A DNA stretch of 64,000 nt from Linanthus parryae (GCA_023055425.1 JALGPY010000009.1:19117775-19181774), one strand, 5' to 3'. Counted from the first letter of the stretch, positions 11,381 through 22,762 are shown. The notes: generated by a model from the letters alone, not told the origin. Made by a program: numbers and translations.

Positions 11381-11834
11381 CGTTGCGATAACACAGAGCG
11401 CGAATATGACACTAAAAAAAGTGAAGTTTGCCAATATACATGCGAATGCAGCAATTTGTTGTGACAATAACAGCAAATCATACAAAACGATTTATTATTA
11501 TGAGACAAAATGACTTACAATTTATCTGTCTAGATAACAGCTTACAAGCGAAAAGCTCAGACCGAGCTAGTTACACAGCCAACATGGCTTACAATGCATC
11601 TAAATAGTAGTCTACAAGCGGAAGTTACACATAGGGGGAATCCTTACTATAAAAGGATCAGCCTACTGGTCCTAACAGAAGCTATGCGATACAACGATCT
11701 GCGACCAAAGATCTGTAGCAAGTAGGGTGTTCCTATAAAACGAACGGCCCACTAACGCTACAAGACCTATGCGACGCTATGTTCAAGATTCCAGGATCTG
11801 ACAAGGCCTCTGTCTGATAAACACCCCAAGAGAT
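11381..11834 (+). other. Tat-A noncoding region after the array
   Basis: No supported ORF. A few degenerate array-like motifs remain (TTATCTGTCTAGATAAC near 11,520), so the array probably extended further. Confidence 0.4.
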
Positions 11835-12077
11835 GTGCCTGAGGAACCGCCTGTTACGGCGAAGAACAGGCAAGCAGCAACTCCTAGGGCAAGAGGCTCC
11901 TTGTCCACGGAGACGAGCACAATGGCTCACCACCCCGAGTTCAAGAACGTGGTGGCGAATGATTATACTCCGGGAAAGCTAGAGGAGAAATCATCCATTC
12001 ATTACGAACCAGTAAGAAGGCCAGTACGGCGCTGCACCTCGCCGGGAGGCGGCCGGAAACATGACCTGCAAACATAA
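11835..12077 (+). CDS. Small sense ORF in the Tat-A 3' region, unknown
   Basis: 80 codons from ATG 11,835, starting MPEEPPVTAK; hydrophilic, with a basic C-terminus (RRPVRRCTSPGG). I recognise no domain. It sits between the hairpin array and the antisense gene, and a Ser/Thr/Arg-rich frame lies in the comparable place in Tat-B (259 to 1, minus). It may be a chance frame or part of a longer decayed 3' ORF. Confidence 0.25.
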   Translation: MPEEPPVTAKNRQAATPRARGSLSTETSTMAHHPEFKNVVANDYTPGKLEEKSSIHYEPVRRPVRRCTSPGGGRKHDLQT

Positions 12078-12717
12078 CAGACGAAGAAAATTCTTCGAGA
12101 AAGCATGAGGTATTATATGCATCTTCTTTATGAAAATTATGAAGATCAATAAGCCTCGTAAAGAAGATCTTGGAAGCTATTTATATGGCACAAAGCACAA
12201 GCTCGGGTTTCACAACTTGAAGTTGCCATGAATCAACGAAAGACAAGCGTTGAAGCCAGCAGTCGTAGGGACTCATGGCAAGCCACATTGTGGGATGAAC
12301 AACCCAAGTAGCAGAAGACGGGGTTTATATAGACCCAGTTGAGACTCTTCAGTTGCTTAGCCGAGTCAGCAAAACTTGGAAAAAGGGTAAGAACCAATCA
12401 CTTACGCCTTGAAAAGAGGTAACGATCAATTACCCTACTAAAGTATACGACGATTCAGTTGTGTATCCTAATTAATGACGGAAGGTCATGATACGGATGG
12501 ACTTACCAAGGAAAGCGTGCTTATCTGATAAGCAATTAGCGCGAAAATCAAGGCAGAATATCGTTGGCTGACATCGTAATTGATACGCACGAAGATATTC
12601 GAGCAAATCCCGGAAAGGGCAAAACAGGCATTAAAATTTTGAAAAAAAAAGGGGGAGAAACCCTACCAACATTACAATAATGTTTAAACATTTTGTTCAA
12701 AACAAATTTGTTATTGT
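12078..12717. other. Tat-A noncoding spacer
   Basis: About 640 bp with no supported ORF on either strand. It would contain the 3' untranslated part of the antisense gene. No clear polyadenylation signal was identified. Confidence 0.4.
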
Positions 12718-13226
12718 TCAAAATAAGCCTGTGACCAGGGAGTCATCAGGAGTAAACTGACGTGACAAATTTGCCACTTGCTCCACTTCTCGCTTCAACT
12801 GCTCGTAGTTGGCGTTCATTTCATGGAAGAGTTTCACAGCCTCTTCAGCTTTCTACTTTTGCTGCTCCACCTTCTGCTCCTCAGCTGGGAGGTTATGGAA
12901 ACCGCGCTTTAGATTCACAGCTGCGCGAATCTGGGTGACTCTGTTGACAAGATACCCAAAGCCCAGCTTGCCTTGAACTTTGGCTTGAAGATTTTGACAC
13001 GTGTTGAAAAGCAACTGCGCGCTCTGAGGAGAGATGGTCGCAGGTGTGGCCGCAGACAGCTGCTCCAAAATCCAGATGGCTTCGGTCAAAAACAGCCTCC
13101 TGTCGAAAGGTTCTATCTCCAGAGACATCACAAATGAACGGGGATGGGAGAGACGCATCTGAACCAGCCAGTCCACATCAGCTTGCTTCAACCCAAAGCA
13201 ATGATAAATCAAGTTAGAATATCGAG
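12718..13226 (-). pseudogene. Antisense gene exon 5, C-terminus
   Basis: With acceptor TTTACAAG at 13,227 the codon split after exon 4 is completed in phase (giving ARYSNLIYH). The implied intron is only 46 bp, short for a plant, so a deletion or another acceptor is possible. The exon encodes a helical protein (LFLTEAIWILEQL, CQNLQAKVQGK) with one in-frame TAG at 12,853 and terminates at TGA 12,718-12,720. Confidence 0.5.
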
Positions 13227-13272
13227 CTTGTAAATGAAGAATGCAAGATGCGAACAACAAATGGTAACGTAC

Positions 13273-13764
13273 CAGTTCCATCAAGGATCTCGCGCAAAGA
13301 AGGAATGCGCATTGCCGGGGCAGCTGGAGACTGTCCTCGCTCCATTGCTCTCCTATCAGCTGCGAGCTCTAGCTCCTCATAGTTGGCAGGAAGGGTATAA
13401 GCCGCACCAGGTGCGATTGCAACTCCTACCAGCGAACTCCAAAAGTTCCACGCAGGAGGAATTACTGGAGGCTCAATTCATACTGGAGGCATGGCAACAG
13501 TAGAGGTTGCGGCTCGATCCGGGAAGCCTTCGGATGCGAAAGCTTCAGCAGCATCTGCTTTTGTTCCCTCAGCAGCAGCGTTGGTATCTTCCTCCATCAG
13601 CACGGTGTCAGCCTCGGCATCATCAGAAACTTCGATGATATCCTCTAAGGGATCTCCTGCATACTCGACAGCTGCGACGGGCTTCTCGGTATGAGAACTT
13701 GGCACAGGGACATAAGATGCAGAAGGATGACTCCTCTGTCCCAGCATGGCTTCACCAGTGTTAC
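13273..13764 (-). pseudogene. Antisense gene exon 4
   Basis: Follows acceptor TATCGCAG at 13,765. The split Gly codon left by exon 3 is completed in the correct phase, and the frame continues NTGEAMLGQRSHPS. It is acidic and Ala-rich (DDAEADTVLMEEDTNAAAEG). One in-frame TGA at 13,478 is followed by a further 68 open codons (ending around LREILDGT) to a strong donor, CTG|GTACGT (13,273/13,272). The exact phase match across a 259-bp intron is the best evidence that this was a spliced gene. Confidence 0.6.
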
Positions 13765-14023
13765 CTGCGATACAAGACACGATGATGTGAGGTAACTTGT
13801 GTTGCACAATATTTTATTATTTTGACAAACCAAGAGCGAGCACCTCCACGCTAGGGTGGGATTGCAGTATCTTCGTCATATGCTAAGGACGCGGAACCTT
13901 GTCCTCTTAATGTATTTTCATTAAGCATATCTTTAAGATGAGCATGACCTGGGGTGCGAAGAAACAGTCATGATTATGTTTGGGTTACTAAGCCTAGTTC
14001 ACAAAGGTTGTTCAAATGATTAC

Positions 14024-14490
14024 CTGAAGGTTCACCGCACTTGCTTACTAGCCAGCGGCGAATGTCAGCTTTCGATAAGCCGTGCTTTAACTCACCAACA
14101 ATCACATCTCGGTAAGTTACTGCAAGATTAAAAATCTCACCTTCATTACCGCCTGCAATCTCTTCGAAGTCCGCTTGGACTTGCTCCAGAGCAGCCGCAT
14201 CCTCTTCTTGAACCGCATCATCCTCATCAGCTTGAGGAACCACATCTTCTGGAACCGCGTCTTCCTCGTCGGTTTGACGCACCAAGTCGTCGACGTGTTG
14301 CTCTTCCAGACTCCTTTGCTTTACGCGTTCGATCTCCTCTTCTTCTCGCTTTCTTCTTCTTTCAGAAGCCTCCGCAGCTGTTCTCCTAGACTCCGCGAGG
14401 ATGTCCTCGTCTATGGTTTCATGAGAAACACCAGAATAAGAAACCCTCTTCTGTTCTTGGCCAAAAGGCCACTGATGGTTTTTTCATCAT
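14024..14490 (-). pseudogene. Antisense gene exon 3, charged coiled-coil-like
   Basis: A continuous frame from about 14,471 encodes a charged, helical stretch (AESRRTAAEASERRRKREEEE), then an Asp/Glu/Val-rich acidic part, and ends GEPS at a strong donor, CAG|GTAATC (14,024/14,023). Acceptor candidates are TTTGCAG at 14,491 (strong, but out of phase) and CATCAG at 14,472 (weaker, in phase with exon 2). Confidence 0.55.
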
Positions 14491-14564
14491 CTGCAAAGGA
14501 ACAATTTGTTCAATCAAGATTGCGAAAAGTTAAGATAATGAGAAGGGAAGTACGATTGAGATAC

Positions 14565-15060
14565 CTCATGACTCTTCCTCTTGTATCTCATCTCTCTCTC
14601 TCTCTCTCTTACATCTTCGACTCTTTCCTCTTCTTCATTCCCTTCTCTCGCCTCCCTTCTCTCCTCCTCCTCTTCCTCCTGACCAAACGGAACAAAGGTC
14701 TCCACTGCGAGCTCTTTCCGCGCTTTGCTTGGCATGCGACCTTTACCTTTATCCCTATAAGTAAGGGATCTCGCAGGAGGGGAAGTTGGAGCGCTCCTAG
14801 GGGAAGAGATTGTGATTCCCCTTTGTCTGAGCCTCTTTGCTCTTGGAGCAGCAGTTGCTGGGGGAGATGGATCATTCCTGGGAGGAGACAAGGCTGGAGC
14901 ATTGTCTATCAGCGAATCAGCAAAAACATCCATGACTTGGCGAATCCGGGTTTAAACTGCGGGAGCCATCCTCATGCTAGCCGAACCGGTTCTCCCTGCC
15001 TTCTCGCAGCAACAATGGTGGTGACCAGCGACTTGGAACGCTCACCAGATGCGAATCTCC
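14565..15060 (-). pseudogene. Antisense gene exon 2, basic Ser/Pro-rich
   Basis: The right boundary is approximate: the best 3' splice site (CTGCTGTAG at 15,071) is out of phase with the long frame below, so a small indel or another acceptor is needed. The main frame runs from about 14,933 (MDVFADSLIDN) through a basic, Ser/Pro-rich part to a polyglutamate and ends KSHE at a strong donor, GAG|GTATCT (14,565/14,564). A TAA lies just upstream of MDVFADSL in the same frame. The TC-rich plus-strand tract at 14,581-14,670 is the complement of the Glu/Arg codons here. Confidence 0.5.
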
Positions 15061-15147
15061 TCACATAGCACTACAGCAGAAAGTGGAGTATAAGTTTCGA
15101 CGCATCGGAGTAAAGAAACTTAATGCGTGCAAAAGAGATTGTTTACC

Positions 15148-17027
15148 TTGGCGAAAGTTTCGATGTATCTGATGATGTGCGAACCACCTTTCTTCACTGC
15201 AGCCATATTCTCTTCAAGGATGGTAGAGGGACACAAGTGATTCTCGTGGTCCAACAACGAATAGCAGCCATATTGGGTGTCGTCCAGGCTACAGTTGGAA
15301 CGAAAGGGGAAAGAATTCCTCTTAATCACAGGAGCTCTGCCTGGCCGAGGGATCGACTGCGTCTCAAACCTTGCTTGCTGGGTATTCCAATAAGCAACCC
15401 AGTTCTTGGAGTAGCCACCCGCGCGGTCACCTGAGGGCTGCTAGAAGGGAAGAATGCTCCTTAAGATTGTCTTACATTCGCCAGACAGCAGTCCCTTGTA
15501 GCAGCCCCTTATAATGGACTGCGGCCAGATCGATGGTGCCACCGCATCAAAGCCAAAATGGGGAGAAACGCGAGTCGGATTGACATCCACCGTGATCCTC
15601 TAATACTTAGGAGTAAGCTCACGAACATACTCCGCAAGAGCAGGAAGAGAGCCTCTCAGACACCAGCAGAAGAATTCGCGATAGCGCTCGTGGATGAGCT
15701 TCCCGTCCTCGAAAAGAAGGTCTTCCGAGAAAGCAACAGCCTTGGAAGGATACAGTTTTGGGAACCATCGCACATTCTCCACGCGCGTGGCATATGGCCT
15801 AGCTGTAAACTCGCTGCGATCATCGCATATCAGGCTCCAGGTACACTTGGGAAAGTGCGTGCCAAACCATCTTGCAGCTCTGCCACTGTTACGCTCTTCC
15901 TGCACACCTAGGACACACCACTTACTGGGCTTAGAAGGAACAGGAGCATAAGAGGGCCATCGCTCGAAGACCCACATGGTCAAGAAGGCAATGTTGACAT
16001 AGGTCAGCACATCGAGGCGACCGCGCGAGTCCTTGGTTGCTAAAACCAGTTGATCCAACCTATGGTACAAGGTATCCAAGACTAGAGGCCCAAGTGCGAC
16101 CTTTTGACCAAGGGTCAATTTCACAGCAAGTGGGAGGACATGGTAGAAGACCCCATCATGAGGGTGGCCATCGATCAAATACCTCGACAGCCAGGCGCAG
16201 AGAAAAGCACAAAGGGTCAGATGATAGCCCTTGCCTTTCACATAGTTTTTAGCCTTTGGGTTCTGGCTCAGAAGCTTCTTGGTGATACTACTACTCGCAT
16301 AATCGCGGAAGAAGTATTGCACCCACTTGCCCCAAGTGTTCTTCGCAGACGTATCAACCAGTTGCTAGTCGGGAAGAAGCTCCGCAGGTGTCCACCGGGT
16401 GGAAATTTTCTTCGCCTCTGACAAGCATTCCTCCATCTGCTTGTACAGAGCGAGCTCCTAATCAGTCCTCAAGGGACTCAGAGGATCCACCTCGCCCACA
16501 GGAGAAAGATCATACAGCATGTGCACATCTTCGAGAGTGGGAGCAGCCGCGAACTCAGTAAAGTGGAATGTGTGAGTCGCAGGCGAGTAACGCGAAAGAA
16601 GGTTTAGAAGCATGGACTGGTCCAGCTTCACGGCAGCACCCTTCATAGCACGGACTGCAAAATATATGCCAGCATCGTTCAAAGCAATGGCATGATGGGT
16701 CAATACATGGTAAATCCACTCATCCATAAAGTCCAATTTCTGAACAAACGCTTGAGTGGAAGTCGCAGTGTACGGATAAAACCCATTTTCGACCCCCAGT
16801 CGAACCACATCCTTCGAATCGATCAATTCGAGCATGGCAGCATTGACAGCAGGGGTCAGTGTTTGCAATTCTTCAATAGGAATAGGGGTTGGCAGGTTCT
16901 TCACCTTAACCCTAGCATGGTAAAAGTCTTTGCCACCCAGATAGGGGGCTTTTCGCCATAAGGTCTGGGGGAGATCAGGTATTTCTTCGACCTCTTTAAC
17001 GGGCTTAGTTCCTTTCGTCGTTGCCAT
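15148..17027 (-). pseudogene. Antisense gene exon 1, plant-mobile-domain-like
   Basis: Begins at ATG 17,027 (MATTKGTKPV), directly after a good 3' splice site (TTTTCCGCAG), so a 5'-UTR intron is possible. The same frame continues for about 627 codons to a strong donor, AAG|GTAAAC, at 15,147/15,146. Plant-mobile-domain-like signatures are THTFHFTEF and LEDVHMLYDL (about residues 150-175), a Trp/Tyr-rich central part, and NPTRVSPHFGFD (about residue 480), which resembles the end of that domain. Four in-frame stops at 16,458, 16,365, 15,600 and 15,441 are all TAG, without any frameshift. Similarity on both sides of each stop shows the frame was once continuous. The family match is from memory of its motifs, not a search. 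Confidence 0.65.
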
Positions 17028-17527
17028 TCCTGCGGAAAAGAAAGAAAAAAAGGGGGGAGAAATACACACACTTTAGTTTGAATTTCAAGATTCAGTTTGA
17101 AGCAACGAGGCTTTGTCAGAAGAAAGATGAACAGTTCAATGTCAATTTTGGGGTTTGAAAGTTCAGAATCGCTTGCATTATTGGGAATTTCAGAAACCCT
17201 ACATTCAAAACCCTTACAATCTGGGGACTAATTCAGTTCTGAGTTTAAAGAACAAGGTCTTCTTCGGAGTCTACAACAAGGTAGCATGTTTTAGACAGTC
17301 ATGGGTTTGCAGATCCAACACAGTTCAAAGCATACATCGATATGTTAAATAAAATTGAACAAGGCCAACCTTGTTATGGTAAAGCTTGCTTGGATGCGGA
17401 CAGTTGAAGAAGACGATTGATGAGAAAGAATTGATGATTGATTATCTAAATCTGCTCTTGAAGGCTTCCGGGTATCATTCACTTTAAGAGAAAGAAGGGA
17501 TGCTTTGCAACAATGGAGAGCACAGAG

Positions 17528-17534
17528 TATTTAT
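17528..17534 (-). promoter_or_regulatory. Possible TATA box for the antisense gene
   Basis: The minus strand reads GGATAAATACTC, with a CT-rich initiator-like stretch about 20-30 bases downstream, roughly 500 bp before the start codon and outside the 3' LTR. This is the best TATA-like site in the otherwise featureless 17,070-17,796 segment. Confidence 0.3.
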
Positions 17535-17796
17535 CCGAAAACAAAGAAGGGTTGCGACCATTCAATAGTCGAATCACAACCGTCACCGTCGAATCGCGCA
17601 ATCACAGGACAGGCTGACGTCACGCATAAACCCTAAAAGACCAGACGGCACGACTCTAGGGATTTTAGGTCATAATGACACGCACGGGGGCTGAATTTGC
17701 GTGTATTTGAATTGGTGCGTGGCGGCGACGCGTACGTTGGTTCCTACGCATGGAAGCCTATCCGGCTATGAGTCTTCACGCGCAGAAAGGGGCTAA

Positions 17797-18423
17797 TGTA
17801 GATAGTGCTTTCTGGACAGGAAGATCTTAGCCACGTGGCGATCATCCAGCACACCATATTGTGCTCCACACACACTGGATCACCAGCCGCGCTGATCCAC
17901 GTGGGGGCTGCGAGACAGGGCCCTCGCATACCACCGCACGGGACTTGTAGGGACTTAGTGGTTTGGAGGCTAGAGTAAGTCCTGTCGCGTAAGAGCCAAG
18001 CCCGCGCGCGACCCCTAGTAACTGCTTTTGAGAGATTTATGGCACGAGCTCCATAAACCCGGTCAACCCGGTCAAACCCGGTCAACCCCATAACGGTTCC
18101 GGTATACGCGGATAACGTGCTGTAACGGTTCCTATATACAGGGATGAACGTGCCGTTGTGGTTAAGCTAATTAAGCCGCCATTAATGGGCGCATTAACCA
18201 CACTACAACGGTCACATTCTCTGTTATATATAAATCGTTAACCCTTCCATACAAGAGAGGACACACCTGATATACGCGGAAGCTCTGCCGAACTCATGTC
18301 TCTCTCTCATACAGTGCTATTGCCTTACGCTCTCCCTACACACAACCCCACACTTCCTGTGTTCTTTCTATCCTATGCTATTGGTGTATATTGAGTCCTC
18401 TCTGCAGGATTCTCTCGTATACA
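17797..18423 (+). repeat. Tat-A 3' LTR (627 bp)
   Basis: Starts TGTAGATAGTGC after the purine-rich AGAAAGGGGC (about 17,785-17,794, a likely polypurine tract) and ends CTCTCGTATACA. It differs from the 5' LTR at about 13 positions and by a 16-bp tandem duplication of a CCCGGTCAA unit near 18,060. Confidence 0.92.
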
Positions 18424-18428
18424 ACTTC
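18424..18428. repeat. Tat-A target-site duplication, right (ACTTC)
   Basis: ACTTC follows the 3' LTR and pairs with AATTC at 3,562-3,566. Confidence 0.7.
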
Positions 18429-19026
18429 CAACAGATGAATTTCTCAAGTTCTTTATTCATTCTAGATCTAAAATCTCCAATAAATCAGAACTGATCATAC
18501 TGCAAAAAGAAACCTTTGAATATGCATACCCATCCATCCAAACTTTCTTGACATCAGTATCAACAAACCAAGATTCAGGAAAGAAATTCTTACCAAAGTT
18601 TGTAGCTTTCTTGGTTTTTACTGCACTATGTTTCACCCTCTTCTTCTCAGTGGTTTCTTCACCCTTCTTCTCTGGGGTTGCTTCTGCTTTCTTGTCACCA
18701 GTTTTCTTCTCCTTTGTAGAAGATACATTCTTATTTTCTTTCTCAGCAATCACCTCTTTCTTCTTTTTGCTTGACTCCTCCTGGTCCTTGTTCCCCTTTT
18801 CTTTCACCATCTCCTCTATTGCAGATTCTGAATCTGACCCAGCCCTAGTTTCCTCTTGAACTTCCTTCCCTTTCTTGGTCTTCTTTGCAGGGGGTGAGGT
18901 CTCATGAACACTAGCCGTGTCTTCAGAGTCCGATCCATGAATGGTGATCTCCTTGTTAGCTTTTCTCTTCACCCTCTTGTTGGAGGTCTGACCTAGCTGC
19001 TTGATTCTTTCGAATTTTCTCTCCAT
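18424..19026 (-). pseudogene. SIRE env-like 3' ORF, N-terminal part
   Basis: Starts at ATG 19,026 (MERKFERIKQL), after a gap downstream of the RNase H domain. It is very rich in Lys, Glu and Ser (positions about 20-140), with a bipartite nuclear-signal-like KKTKKGKE, and then a more ordered part (NFFPESWFVDTDVKKVWMDG). A TGA at 18,457 ends the open frame, but the frame continues 11 codons to the Tat-A insertion and reads on into 2,317-3,561. Basic and acidic tracts and position match the extra ORF of SIRE-type elements. No signal peptide or clear membrane segment is visible, so an envelope role is not supported. Confidence 0.6.
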
Positions 19027-19465
19027 TTGGGTAGGGTTTGAGAAATTGAGAGAATGGGGAGAAAGAGAGAGAGATAGAGACGAAGATATTGAAGTAGAGA
19101 ATTAAAGAAAATAAGTCCTGAAGCTGGCTCAAGTAGGTAGAGAGTTTGATTAAAGGTAGGAGATTTGCATGCAAAAAGATTTGAGAGGATTTTCAAGATA
19201 TTTGAAGATATTTTGAACAAATCTCTGAACATTTGAAAAGATTATGTAATTATCTAAAAAGTTAACACATAATTTTCCATGATCCAGTTTTTAAAGATAA
19301 TGCAAATCCACTCATCAGAGCAATGAAACAGTATTTCAAAGCTTTGAAAATTTTAGAGGAATACATAAACTTCAAAGCTTTGAGCTATATTTTCAAGGCT
19401 CCAGAAAATATAATCTCAAGGCTTGAAATCACACAGATACTACACATAGTGACTGATTACTCCCC

Positions 19466-22400
19466 CTAAACCAATGCATCCTTGTTTAACATACCCAATT
19501 CAAGACTTAGGGATGCAAACCTCTCATCTGGTAATGGTTTAGTGAAAATATCAGCTAATTGCTTAGAAGTAGAAATAAAAGATAGAACAATGTCACCTTT
19601 CTCTGTGTGATCTCTAAGAAAATGATGTCTCACATCTATATGTTTTGTCCTTGAGTGTTGGACTGGATTATTTGATATTGAAATGGCACTTGTATTTTCA
19701 CAGTTAATTGGCACATTTCTGAAATCATATCCAAGATCTCTTAGCTGCTGTGCAATCCATAAAACCTGTGAACAGCAAGCTCCAGTTGCAATATATTCAG
19801 CTTCTGCAGTTGACAAGGCTACTGAACGCTGCTTCTTTGAATGCCAACTTATCAATGAAGATCCAAAAAACTGACAACATCCAGAAGTACTCTTTCTGTC
19901 TACTTTGTAACCTGCAAAGTCTGCATATGAATATCCAGTCAACAGAAAGTTAGTCCTGCTTGGATACCAAAGCCCCAAGTCTTTGGTTCCATTCAAATAT
20001 CTAAAAATCCTTTTAACATCAATTAAATGACTTTCTTTAGGATCAGCCTCAAACCTTGCACACATGCGTACACTAAACATATATCTGGTCTACTAGCAGT
20101 TAGATACAAAAGTGAACCAATCATACCTCTATATTCTTTCTGATTTACACTCTTACCAGTTGTGTCCTAGTCTAAGGACAGTGATGAACTCATAGGGGTC
20201 TTTGCAACCTTGGACTGTGACATGTTATAATTTTTCAACAAGTACAGGGTGTATTTTCCTTGATGTACAAAAATTCCTTTCTTCATTTGATGTACATGAA
20301 GTCCAAGAAAGAAATGCAGTTCTCCCATCAAGCTCATTTCAAATTCCCTGCACATTAGACTTGAAAACTCTTTTGAAAGAGCATCATTAGTAGCACCAAA
20401 AAGAATGTCATATACATATATCTGAACAACCAACATATCTTTTTCATGATTTTTGATAAAAAGAGTTTTATCAACCAGACCTCTCTTAAAACCATTTTCT
20501 AGCAAAAACTTTGAGAGTCTGTCATACCAAGCCCTTGAGGCTTGTTTAAGACCATATAAGGCTTTGTCCAGTTTGTAAACATGATCAGGAAAGATATCAT
20601 TTTCAAAACCTGGTGGTTGAGCAACATATACTTCTTCTTGTAGATAACCATTCAGAAAACCACATTTAACATCCATTTGAAACTTTTTTATATGATTATG
20701 TGATGCAAATGCAAGAAGTATTCTGATAGCTTATAACCTTGTAACAGGGGCAAATGTTTCCTCATAATAAATACCTTCCTCTTGATTGTATCCCTGTGCA
20801 ATCAGTCTTGCTTTGTTTCTCATAACCTTACCTTTTTCATCAAGCTTATTTCTGAATACCCATCTTATTCCAATCACTGATTGATATTTTGGTCTAGGAA
20901 CCAAATTCCAGAACTTGTTCCTTTCAAATTCATTCAGCTCATTCTGCATTGCAATGATCCAATATGCATCCTCTAGTGCTTCCTTTGCATTTTTGGGCTC
21001 AATGAGTGATACAAAAGCACTGAATGCACATAGATTTCTCAATTGACCTCTTGTCTAAGTTCTAGTTGTTGGATCTGATATAATACTCTCAGCAGGATGA
21101 TCTGAGAGATATTTGAACTTCTTTCTGGGTTTCCAAGTGTATGAACCTTCAAGGCTTTGAGTTCTTGATACAGTAGAAGGAGCATCATATTTCCTGTCAA
21201 TCTCTGTTTCAAGGCTTTGAGATTTTGGCACAGCAGGGTGTTCAAGGCCTTGAGATTCTTCTGAAAGTTTTTGATGCTTAGTTTTGCTCTTGCTGACTTT
21301 CTCAAGGTCTTCATCAGCCTCATATTTATTCAAACTAAGATCTGCAAAACTTCCACTCAGAGAATCATCAATACTTTCATCAAAAACAACATGAAACCAC
21401 TCCTCTACAACTTTAGAACTCTTATTGTAAACCCTGTAAGCTTTGCTGGTTTGAGAATAACCAAGAAACACACCTTCATCACTTCTAGCGTCAAACTTAC
21501 CAAGATTATCTTTACCATTGTTATGAACAAAACAAGTACAGCCAAAATGCTTAAAGTAAGCAACACTAGGCTTCCTGCTTTTAAACAGTTCATAAGGGGT
21601 TTTCTTCAAAATTGGCATGATCAAGCATCTTTTGAGCACATAATTGGCAGTATTAACAGCTTCTGCCCACAAATACTTTGGCAAATTACTTTCAAGTAAC
21701 ATGGTTCTAGACATGTCTTCAAGAGTCCTATTTTTCCTCTCAACTACACCATTTGCTGAGGAGTTCTAGTCGCAGAAAAGTTGTGTGATATGCCATACTT
21801 TGCACATAATAAATCAAAATCAAGTTGATCAAATTCCCTACAATGATCACTTCTAATAGATGCAACAGGTAAATTTTTCAAAGTTTGAAGCTCCTTGCAA
21901 AGTTTAGAAAATTCAGACAATGCTTGAGACTTTTCTCTAATAAACATAACCCAAGTATATCTAGAGTAATCATCAGCTACAACAAGCATATATCTCTTAC
22001 CTCTGGGTTTTTGAACTCTCATAGGACCACACAAGTCCATATGCAAAATTTCTAAGGGTCTGGAGGTACTTACAAAATTTTTTCGCTTGAATGAGCTTCT
22101 GGTTTGCTTACCTTGAATGCATGCTCTACAAAACTCATTATCTTTGAATTTAAGGATTGGTAATCCCCTCACCAAATCTTTTGAGATGAGTTTGTTCAAG
22201 GAATGCATGCTTATATGACCAAGCTTTCTGTGCCATAGTGTTGAGTCATCCTTCAAAGCTTTGAGACATTGCAGACTATCACCTGCAACTTTGTCAGTAC
22301 ACAGTGCATAAACATTATGTGACCTAGGAGCAATGAGAATGAAATTGCCTGATTTCTCATCTTGCACCACACATTTCTCCTTGTAAAAGACAACCTTATT

Positions 22401-22676
22401 ACCTTTGTCACAAAGCTGAGAAATACTCAACAAATTATACTTAAGACCATCAAGTAAATAAACATCAGAAATTGAATATGCAAAATTGTTACCAACACTT
22501 CCAATACCAATTATGTTGCACTTTTCTTTGTCACCAAGTGTGATTGTTCCCTCTGATTGTTCTTTCAGTTCTGAGAATAAAGATTTCTTCCCACTCATAT
22601 GCCTGGAGCATCCACTATCCAATATCCATTTCTGGTCGTTCAAATCTTTGGTGACATCCTGCAAAAAATCAATCAA
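19466..22676 (-). pseudogene. pol: SIRE pol: protease, integrase, RT, RNase H
   Basis: Copia domain order on the minus strand. The protease has WILDSGCSRHM. The gag-pre-integrase domain (HRKLGHISMHSL) with HHCC ligands comes before the integrase core, where HMDLCGP and IRSDHCREF supply two catalytic acids. A one-base loss after TPQQ (near 21,755) shifts the frame before the VVERKN motif holding the third. RT fragments cover 20,167-21,042; the motif is YVYD instead of YVDD, so the catalytic centre is altered. RNase H (19,466-20,080) has the copia signature SYADFAGYKVDRKSTSG and ends shortly before a purine tract. At least three frameshifts separate the fragments. MDVKCGFLNGYL and VYKLDKALYGLKQ are typical of SIRE-type RTs. 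Confidence 0.87.
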
Positions 22677-22762
22677 TGCCTTAACAGGCTATTAGACCAA
22701 GTGTAGAATTTGGATTCATACTCAGAGTCAACCATATTAGGTGGTCTAACTCCTTTTGTAAC

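Larger units (their letters stand above)
12718..17027 (-). pseudogene. Antisense multi-exon plant-mobile-domain-like gene carried by Tat-A
   Basis: Runs opposite to the retrotransposon, between its hairpin array and 3' LTR. About five exons (15,148-17,027; about 14,565-15,060; 14,024-about 14,490; 13,273-13,764; 12,718-13,226) would encode roughly 1,250 residues: an N-terminal part resembling the plant mobile domain (THTFHFTEF...TLEDVHMLYDL), a basic Ser/Pro-rich middle, a Glu/Arg-rich coiled-coil-like section and an acidic C-terminal half. Two splice junctions are exactly phase-compatible. In-frame stops (TAG 16,458, 16,365, 15,600, 15,441 and 12,853; a TAA near 14,964; TGA 13,478) mark it as decayed. 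Introns survive in a retrotransposon only if they lie on the strand not used for genomic RNA, which fits the orientation. Related Tat elements carry antisense ORFs; capture from a host gene is inference. Confidence 0.7.
3567..18423 (+). mobile_element. Tat-A: Ty3/gypsy Tat-lineage LTR retrotransposon
   Basis: A full-length 14.86-kb element inserted in the SIRE env-like ORF. Order: 5' LTR, primer-binding site, gag, protease, RT, first RNase H, second RNase H with intact catalytic residues, integrase, a tandem hairpin array, and a long 3' region with a gene on the opposite strand, then the 3' LTR. A second RNase H between RT/RNase H and integrase is the hallmark of the Tat lineage, and antisense ORFs in the 3' region are known from related elements such as Retand (established knowledge). 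The LTRs differ at about 13 positions in about 604 plus three indels, roughly 2%, so insertion was fairly recent. Several nonsense codons disable it. Confidence 0.93.

Noticed and set aside
14175..15068. 297-codon plus-strand frame in Tat-A
   Set aside because: Shadow of antisense exons 2 and 3; TC-rich codons on this strand are the complement of Glu/Arg codons on the other.
18424..19026. True envelope glycoprotein
   Set aside because: No signal peptide, transmembrane helix or Cys pattern; the ORF is Lys/Glu-rich and nuclear-like.
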